A DNA stretch of 64,000 nucleotides from Prorocentrum cordatum (taxonomy: Eukaryota; Sar; Dinophyceae; Prorocentrales; Prorocentraceae). The stretch covers positions 98,699-162,698 of the forward strand of contig CAUYUJ010020168.1 of the NCBI GenBank assembly GCA_963575745.1, given 5' to 3'. Numbering within the stretch: position 1 is the stretch's first letter; the number at the start of each line of letters is the position of its first letter. Made by a program: the position numbers and the translations under genes. This document shows positions 58,401 through 64,000 of the stretch, piece after piece. Under the pieces are notes generated by a model. That model saw only the letters and a program-made list of their open reading frames with translations, did no database searches and was not told where the DNA came from.

Positions 58401-58571
58401 GCAAAAACCATTGGTTTTCCACTTGTTCCCCATATCCTATGATGGGGTTCTTTGTGTTACTTCACCGCGCCTGAGGAACAGGAACAGGAAGGAAGGACCA
58501 CAGGATCACACATACTCACTCAACACTCAAACTTAAGCACCACTTAGGGCCACGCAGGTGCACTCAACAGG

Positions 58572-58594
58572 TCCGTAACCATTTTGGGTTCAAG
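58572..58594 (+). other. Decayed dinoflagellate spliced-leader relic
   Basis: The 23 bases here match the 22-nt dinoflagellate spliced leader at 20 positions, with one inserted G and two substitutions: CCGTAACCATTTTGGG and then TTCAAG. It lies 40 bases before an ATG on the same strand. Known biology: trans-spliced mRNAs that are reverse transcribed and reinserted leave such relics. The next bases (CATTTTGATTTTGACCC) may be a second, more worn relic. Confidence 0.7.
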
Positions 58595-58633
58595 CATTTT
58601 GATTTTGACCCACGCTATCTCTCGGAGACAGCG

Positions 58634-59470
58634 ATGCTTCAGGTTGCCCGTCCACGGTTGGTGAACGATTCCCTCTTGCGCGTGTTCTTCCAGATGTGGA
58701 AGGCGGTGGGCGATGCCAACAAGTGCCCGCTCATGCAAACCGCCGATGCCATCATATACGAACCAAGTAGGTGCCTCACCTTGCACATGTACGACTTAAA
58801 CGCAGAGTTCAAGCCCCATTTGAACCGGCTCTACGACCAGTTCTACAATGTATTCAGCGAGGCTGGCTGCAGGGACACGATGGGCATCATCGGGCTTGCT
58901 ACGACGCATATCTGCTGGCCACAGATCAAAATGCTCTCGCACAGGGGGGCCGTCCGGGACAGGGGGCGCTGGTTTGACCCAGGCAACTTCGTGTGCACGC
59001 TGTTCTGGCTGTTGCTGGGGCAGATGGCGCACCACGTTCTCGGCCGCCGAGGCCCTTCCCCGAATGTCAGACTGGTGGCGAGCAAGTGGAAGGTGCTTCA
59101 AAAGATGGTGCGCACAAGGTGGCCTCGCACAGATGACGCCAACCACTGGCTCGAGCTCCACGGCGACTTGCTGGAGATGACTCTCGGAGTCGGGTACATG
59201 GATCAGGATCGGTATTGGGGCGTGATTCGTGCGTTGTCGCCGATCCTCGCCAAGATCTCAGATATCGTGACGTTTATAGACGTGCATGGTGCCGCATCTA
59301 GGGTTGGACGGAACGGCCCATTTTTCAGGGGTGGTGCAGCGCCGTACACGCGCAAGCTCGCAGTGTCAATGTACCACGCCATGCTTGTGCAAAAATTCAG
59401 TGTTGGCCCTGATGCAAAGAATTGGGCCGACTTCCTGAATGTTGCCAGCCATCACAGGCTGATGTATTGA
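58634..59470 (+). CDS. Uncharacterised protein of a retroposed (SL-relic) gene, 278 residues
   Basis: The first ATG after the spliced-leader relic opens 278 codons without introns. The protein is mostly helical (VRLVASKWKVLQKMVRTRWPR, YTRKLAVSMYHAMLVQKFSVG) with several Trp and His. I do not recognise a family; it resembles the C-terminal part of the multicopy transposase-like dinoflagellate proteins in style. Intronless structure plus the relic fit a processed gene. The intact frame suggests recent insertion or selection. Confidence 0.6.
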   Translation: MLQVARPRLVNDSLLRVFFQMWKAVGDANKCPLMQTADAIIYEPSRCLTLHMYDLNAEFKPHLNRLYDQFYNVFSEAGCRDTMGIIGLATTHICWPQIKMLSHRGAVRDRGRWFDPGNFVCTLFWLLLGQMAHHVLGRRGPSPNVRLVASKWKVLQKMVRTRWPRTDDANHWLELHGDLLEMTLGVGYMDQDRYWGVIRALSPILAKISDIVTFIDVHGAASRVGRNGPFFRGGAAPYTRKLAVSMYHAMLVQKFSVGPDAKNWADFLNVASHHRLMY

Positions 59471-59689
59471 TGGCCTGCACTGGGCCTTCGCTGAATAGTG
59501 CTTGTGCAGCACCCACGTTGCAGGCAGTCTGGCCATTGCGCGCAGTCTGGCCATAGGACCAAAACAGGGTGCACTACGACGGCGGCGGCCCTCCTCCTCA
59601 TCCTCCTCCTCGGGCCAGACCCTAGCGGCCCTCCTCCTCCTCCTCCTCGGGCGGCCCCAGGGGGCCGTTTCGGACCAGAGACCCTAGCG

Positions 59690-60240
59690 GCCCTTCTTCT
59701 CCTCCTCGCCCTCCTCCTCTTCCTCCTCCTCCTCCTCCTCCTCCTCCTCATGTTCTCTCTCCTCATCCCCCGCTCCCTCCTCCTCCCCAATCTCCCACCC
59801 CTTCATTCAGTCAACTCTCCCCTTCATGCTCTTCATCAACCAGCCTCCCTTCCCCCCGCCCCTTCTGTGCATCGTCCAAGCCTCCGTTTTTCATTCCCCC
59901 TCCTTGTCCGGTATGCCATCCTCCCCCTTCTCCCTCTCCACTGCTGCCCCCTCCCTCCATCTCACCATGTCCTCCCTCCCCCTCCCCCCTCCCCCCCCCC
60001 CTCTTCCCTCTCCTCCCCCTCTTCCCTCTCACCCCCTCCTTCCTCCAACGATCTCGCCCCAAGACGGCCTGGGCGACTCCAGGGCGGCTGCAGACGGCCT
60101 CGGGACGGCAGCGTAGAGACGCACCCACTTGATGTACATGGTTGGTACAGAAGAGCCCAGGACAACCGACACTGTCCAGATTAAGCCGTCAAGGGCTGCC
60201 TTCGAGGGCACCTAAGAGACCCCCAAGAGGCCCACAACAG
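59690..60240. repeat. CTC-rich tract then CCAAGACGGCC-type repeat, copy 5
   Basis: 59690-60050 is pyrimidine-rich (CTCCTCCTC, CCCCTCCC). 60055-60240 carries CCCCAAGACGGCCTGG, AGACGGCCTCGGGACGG and CCCCCAAGAGGCCC. Open frames are artefacts. Confidence 0.6.
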
Positions 60241-60437
60241 CCACCTGGTTGCGCGCCACACATGGTTGAACTTCACTGTCCACGGCGCGCCCATCGCACA
60301 TCGCACAACTTTTTACAATAACTTCTCAATAGTTCCGTGCGGCGGACAGATCGTTTTTGCGCATCTGTCCCCGACGGGCCCGTCGCCGCCGCATCGGGGT
60401 GATCATCGTTGGGGGAACCCCCTCATGTGCTATTGCC

Positions 60438-60561
60438 CAAGAAACTCATCCTGGGCTTGATTATTGTGAAATGGGCGTAGTTATCGGTAAATTTGACCAG
60501 GATTAATTATAGTTATCTTACCTGACCGATAGTTAGAATCAAGAAACTCATCCTGGGCTTA
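60438..60561. repeat. Pair of 20-bp direct repeats
   Basis: CAAGAAACTCATCCTGGGCT occurs at about 60439 and again at about 60540, about 101 bp apart. The DNA between is AT-rich (TAATTATAGTTATC). This could be the border of a small insertion. Confidence 0.5.
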
Positions 60562-60667
60562 ACATTTAGGCCCAGACTCAAACTTTAGGCCAAAACTTAA
60601 ATTTAGGCATGGACTTAAACTTGCGGTTTTCACAAGAGGTTGCGAAGTCCATTCAAGCTGAGCCCAA

Positions 60668-61069
60668 ATGGCAACTGGCGGTGATGACGACGATGATGAT
60701 GATGATGAGGATGATGATGAGCGTAATAAGGACGATGACGAAGACGATGATGACGATGATGGGGATGATGATGATCAGAGTGAGGTGGCCAACGGTCTTA
60801 CGCCATCCTTGGGTGCGTGGCTGAAGTGGGATTCTGCGACGCGGATTCTGCTTGTCGTGTGTTTGTTTGTTGTTGTCGTCGCCCCGCCCGCGACCCCCCC
60901 CCCCCGTCCCGCGACGCGCCCCGCGACCCGCTTGCGACCCGCCCCGCGACCCACCTGCGACCCACCCCTGCGACCTGCCGCCCGCGACCCACCGGCGACG
61001 CCACTTGCCCCGCGGCCCGCCCGCGACTCGTCGCGCGCGCTTGATCGCAGTGTTTTTCGCTCATCGTAG
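60668..61069 (+). other. Low-complexity open frame (poly-Asp then CGACCC repeat)
   Basis: (GAT)n gives a poly-Asp run, then one unique stretch (EVANGLTPSLGAWLKWDSATRILL) with a short hydrophobic segment, then GCGACCC repeats giving Arg/Pro/Thr. Only the unique middle looks protein-like. I consider it repeat-derived unless transcripts show otherwise. Confidence 0.3.
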
Positions 61070-61143
61070 AAGATGGTCATTTTATGCGATGTAGAAGGGC
61101 CTTGTGTGGGAAATGCGGAACACGACGACCGTGCGAAAAGCGC

Positions 61144-61202
61144 GTTCCTAATTCCCCAGAATTAGGAACACGTGATTTTGACCCCCCCCAGAATTAGGAA
61201 CA
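61144..61202. repeat. Perfect 11-bp hairpin with an extra repeat copy
   Basis: GTTCCTAATTC (61144-61154), loop CCCA, complement at 61159-61169. A further CAGAATTAGGAACAC copy follows at about 61190. No gene lies between 61100 and 61990, which otherwise holds an ATCATC-rich patch and unassigned sequence. Confidence 0.6.
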
Positions 61203-61995
61203 CCAGGTAAATCATCGTCTTCATCATCCCCATTAACGTCGTGATCATTATCGTCATCGACGGCGCAAGCGTTGTCATCCATCATACCAGAAGACCATCT
61301 CGCACGATAGTGATTTGATTATGGCGTCCTTGTTTGGGGCGCATCTAAATGTAGGTGTCTCGTTTTCTTGGTCTCACATTGGTTCCGACCAGGTTCTGGG
61401 AAACCCTGTTGCGCTTACTGCGGCTATACGCTGTTCGCGTCCTTTTATTTAATAATATTACCGCTATGTTTCACCAAATCCCGAACTTCGTTAGCATGTT
61501 TCACTTGAGGTCTGGTTGAGACCTTCCCTGGGACCGGTTTTCATCGGTTTTCCGTCCTGGGGCGCATTTCGCAGTTCGTCGTTCTGATCAACAAAACGCG
61601 GAAAAAACCTTGAACATGAAACGACCGTGAACACCAAAATCGCTGAAGAAATGTCCTCCTCCTCCCACCTCCCCTCGCTCGCGCGGCCTTGGTATGAAAG
61701 CACTGTCACAAGTTGAGCTTCATACAAAGTTGGAAAAGCCACGTGTAATATCTGCCCCTGGGATTCCTCAGAGAGGGAGGTCCGCGGCGCTACCCTTGCC
61801 TTCTGAAGTTCAGGAATGAGCACCATAGCACACCAGCACAGTACATGCACATGGCTGGGGGGGGGGTCGTCAGCCAACATGCTGGCTGATGACCATGCGT
61901 CATCACCAGAGGGTACGTTGGGCATCATTGTAATGCTATCATCGCTATCATCATTATCACAATCACCAGCATAATCACCTTCAGCAAAAGAGTGC

Positions 61996-63096
61996 ATGGC
62001 ATGCACGTATGGCACAAAACATGTCTTCCTGCTGTGCTCCAGCTTGCTGCCGGACCCTTCCTTGTGCAATTTCAGGCTCTATCATCTGACTCCAGCGATG
62101 GCATCTTTACCACCCAGTGTATCAGACCTCCCTTTAAGTCTAGGCACTGATGGCGAGCCTGGCGCGGTGAATGTGCCATCCTCGGTTGCATCTGGCGAAG
62201 CGATGTCTTGTCCAGAACTCCCTGACAGTGTGCCATCTGACAGTGGAGAGCCAGAGCGTATAGATCAAGATAGTGACATGGACGAGCTGAATACCTTCGA
62301 TGATGCATACGACTTGTCAGAGCTAAATGATGATGATATCGATGCACTGGAGCGCTTAAACAGTTCAGCAAACTCACATAGGTGTGTGGTGCCATTGCCA
62401 AGCGTAGCTCTCCATATCGTGACCCAGCAACAAGACGTCGCTGAATACTACAGCCCCGAACGCGTTGCCATGGCAGCCAGGGCCCTGGGCCTGATTAGTG
62501 TTCTTTCATGTGACATTATAACTGGATGGAATTTTGATTTGCCTGATGTGCGCGCGTTGTCAATTCAGTTGCTCGTGCTGGTGCGCCTGGTCATTCTGAG
62601 CCCGCCATGCACTGCTTTCAGTGCCCTCCAGCACCTCTGGAATTATAAGCGCATGTCCCCAGACAGGGCAGCTGCCCAATGGGCGAAGGGGATGCTCTAT
62701 TTGGAGCATGCCATGGCATGCGCGCGCAAGCAACATGTGGAGGGGCGCTTCTTTGCTTTTGAGCATCCGGCAACTGCATCGAGCTGGCGGACCCCTTGTG
62801 TCCAGGGGGTCCGGCAACTGCCAGGGGTGCTTTGTGTGACAATCGATTTGTGCTCGCTGGGCCTTGTCTCCAAAGTCAGGGGCCTGCCCATTCGCAAGCG
62901 CACCCGCATCATGACAAATTCGCAGTTGATTGCTGAGGGCCTGCGAGGGCACATGCGCAGGTGCACCCGGCAACACCAAATTATTGAAGGTGCCGAGGGT
63001 GGTGTGCGAAGGAGCGTTGGGGCCCAGGTGTATCCGGCTCCATTTGTGCAGAAGCTTGCACACTTTGCTGCGCAGCTCAGGGCTGCCAGTCCTTAA
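61996..63096 (+). CDS. SPPC-motif protein with methyltransferase-like motif order
   Basis: The frame opens at ATG 61996; the ATG at 62098 (MASLPPSVSDLPLS) is an equally good start. The N-terminal third is acidic and disordered. The rest reads VLSCDIITGWNFDLPDV, VRLVILSPPCTAFSALQ, FFAFEHPATASSW, VTIDLCSLGLVS, and RKRTRIMTNS. The order Asp-strand, SPPC, FEHP, then R-R/TN mimics motifs II, IV, VI and VIII of C5-DNA methyltransferases, with SPPC supplying the Cys. No S-adenosylmethionine-binding glycine motif I is seen. I recall this block as frequent next to dinoflagellate retrotransposon polyproteins. The role is inference. Confidence 0.5.
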   Translation: MACTYGTKHVFLLCSSLLPDPSLCNFRLYHLTPAMASLPPSVSDLPLSLGTDGEPGAVNVPSSVASGEAMSCPELPDSVPSDSGEPERIDQDSDMDELNTFDDAYDLSELNDDDIDALERLNSSANSHRCVVPLPSVALHIVTQQQDVAEYYSPERVAMAARALGLISVLSCDIITGWNFDLPDVRALSIQLLVLVRLVILSPPCTAFSALQHLWNYKRMSPDRAAAQWAKGMLYLEHAMACARKQHVEGRFFAFEHPATASSWRTPCVQGVRQLPGVLCVTIDLCSLGLVSKVRGLPIRKRTRIMTNSQLIAEGLRGHMRRCTRQHQIIEGAEGGVRRSVGAQVYPAPFVQKLAHFAAQLRAASP

Positions 63097-63540
63097 AGCA
63101 TGTCAATGTGTACAGTATCTTTGATGTCGGGGTTGTAGTTGTGCTGATGTGATGGGCACGAAAAAAAAGCAGCCTAACATATTGTAAAACAGAAGTAAGC
63201 CAGCTTGCTGGCTCACTCTGATATTCCTTTCCTAGCGCGCAAGGGGAGCAGGCCCGAATCAAGTAAACAGCGTTCATCTGAAGGGGCGCAGAGCTCACCA
63301 GTGACTGCCATTGCCCATGCAATACACGTGTCATCTGGTAATATTGGGAAAACCTAGAACATACACATTGTTTCTTACATATAGCATGCTTACCAGCTGG
63401 GTGCCAATAGTGTGGACGCTATGTCTGCCCCAACCCGCATCTGGACTGTCCGTCGTGAGCGCAATTCTCTGGCAGCCAATGCTCACGCAGCTATTTGCAG
63501 ACAGGTATTGGTCTGATTCTGGCACTTCAGCTCCAATTTG

Positions 63541-63542
<2 letters not shown>

Positions 63543-63574
<32 letters not shown>
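63543..63574. repeat. (TC)n microsatellite
   Basis: Sixteen TC units about 65 bp upstream of the ATG at 63640, possibly a pyrimidine tract of a splice acceptor (TTTTTCTGAACAG follows at 63600-63610). Confidence 0.85.
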
Positions 63575-63579
<5 letters not shown>

Positions 63580-63639
63580 TCGCCATTATGGCTCATTCTT
63601 TTTCTGAACAGTTCTAGCCAGTGGGTTGAGCCACCTGCC

Positions 63640-64000
63640 ATGTCTGGAGACGAGATCGAACTCCCCCCGAGTGACGATGGTGGCGCTGACCTGTCCCAGC
63701 CTTCCCTGGTGAGCCTCCCACCCAGTGTGAAGTCCGAGGAGCCTGAGGATGCAGATATGGACGTAGACTTGGAGGTCAAGCGTTTCAGGTGCAACTGTAA
63801 GAACCAGTGCTACACCAAGATCCTGGCAGAGCAGGCGGAGGAAAGCCGGGCCTGGTGGCAAAACCTCCCAAAGGCCGAGCGCAGCAAGAGGTTATGGCAA
63901 AAGGTTCGTGGGTTTTGCGTCGACAAGGATGGGAATATCATCAAGGGCAGACTGAAGTGGACCATCAACGACATCCCCTGCTGTCGGCCCTTCTGGGAGA
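63640..64000 (+). CDS. 5' part of a Cys-rich TE-like protein, cut by the window end
   Basis: The ATG at 63640 opens an acidic N-terminus (MSGDEIELPPSDDGG), then VKRFRCNCKNQCYTKILAEQ, then AERSKRLWQKVRGFCVDKDG and LKWTINDIPCCRPFWE. The CxCxxxC motif followed by a Trp/Leu helix and a second CC pair resembles the N-terminal zinc-binding part of integrase-like DDE proteins found in repetitive families; I infer this from pattern only. Its N-terminus shares Pro/Ser/Asp style (LPPSV) with the ORF at 61996. Confidence 0.45.
   Translation, partial: MSGDEIELPPSDDGGADLSQPSLVSLPPSVKSEEPEDADMDVDLEVKRFRCNCKNQCYTKILAEQAEESRAWWQNLPKAERSKRLWQKVRGFCVDKDGNIIKGRLKWTINDIPCCRPFWE

Noticed and set aside
60560-60615. 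TTTAGG words that could be telomere-like (TTTAGGG)
   Set aside because: Only four, irregularly spaced and without the third G; not an array.
61491-62069. Minus-strand 192-residue ORF
   Set aside because: It covers an ATCATC tract and the 5' part of the plus-strand gene; it has no recognisable motif.

Overview
This window looks like nuclear DNA of a dinoflagellate. The signs are GC-rich coding sequence, a decayed trans-spliced-leader relic in front of an ORF (58572-58594), weak or non-canonical splice sites, introns full of microsatellites, KRPAA-type basic/acidic proteins, and dense decayed retroelements. I cannot fix the species; a large-genome core dinoflagellate such as Prorocentrum, Polarella or a Symbiodiniaceae member would fit. 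Exon borders are estimates because no transcript is available.

Layout: (1) 1-5640 holds, on the minus strand, exons of a membrane receptor: a Cys-rich GCC2/GCC3-like ectodomain, about eight membrane segments, then a TIR domain and a weaker TIR-like domain. An in-frame TAG interrupts the Cys-rich part. (2) 5670-18660 is an AT-rich 'ATGTTATG' satellite carrying GC-rich 85-bp units and about 160-bp cassettes. It is split by a 7.77-kb 5'-truncated non-LTR retroelement (10271-18037) with a short A tail and a 13-bp target-site duplication. (3) 18780-21425 (minus) encodes a secreted 5'-nucleotidase-like ectodomain with degenerate metal-binding motifs. It may be the 5' part of the same gene as the receptor, which would make the satellite and retroelement one 13-kb intron. 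(4) 21460-24450 is non-coding repeat and microsatellite DNA.

(5) 24451-41199 (minus) is a very large non-LTR retroelement. In order it holds ORF1 with a possible winged helix, a DNMT3-like cytosine-methyltransferase domain, an AP-type endonuclease, reverse transcriptase, zinc finger, RNase H, and a >2000-residue UPF1-like SF1 helicase polyprotein, ending in a short poly(A). The 10.3-18.0 kb insertion is a 5'-truncated relative that starts inside the helicase ORF and has its own target-site duplication, so the helicase module does move by retrotransposition. This DNMT + endonuclease/RT/RNase H + UPF1-like helicase combination is the most unusual system in the window.

(6) 41743-50290 (plus) contains short-exon host-like genes: a protein with three ubiquitin-interacting-like motifs, then one or two KRPAA-motif charged proteins. 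Their introns hold (CT)n, (CTC)n and (GA)n tracts and copies of a palindromic element. (7) 51539-53280 is a TE-like ORF; 53.8-57.9 kb holds an acidic exon, purine/pyrimidine tracts and a minus-strand DLGKG-repeat protein. (8) 58572-59470 is an ORF preceded by a spliced-leader relic. (9) 61996-63096 encodes an SPPC-motif protein with a methyltransferase-like motif order, and 63640-64000 starts another Cys-rich, probably TE-derived ORF that runs off the window.
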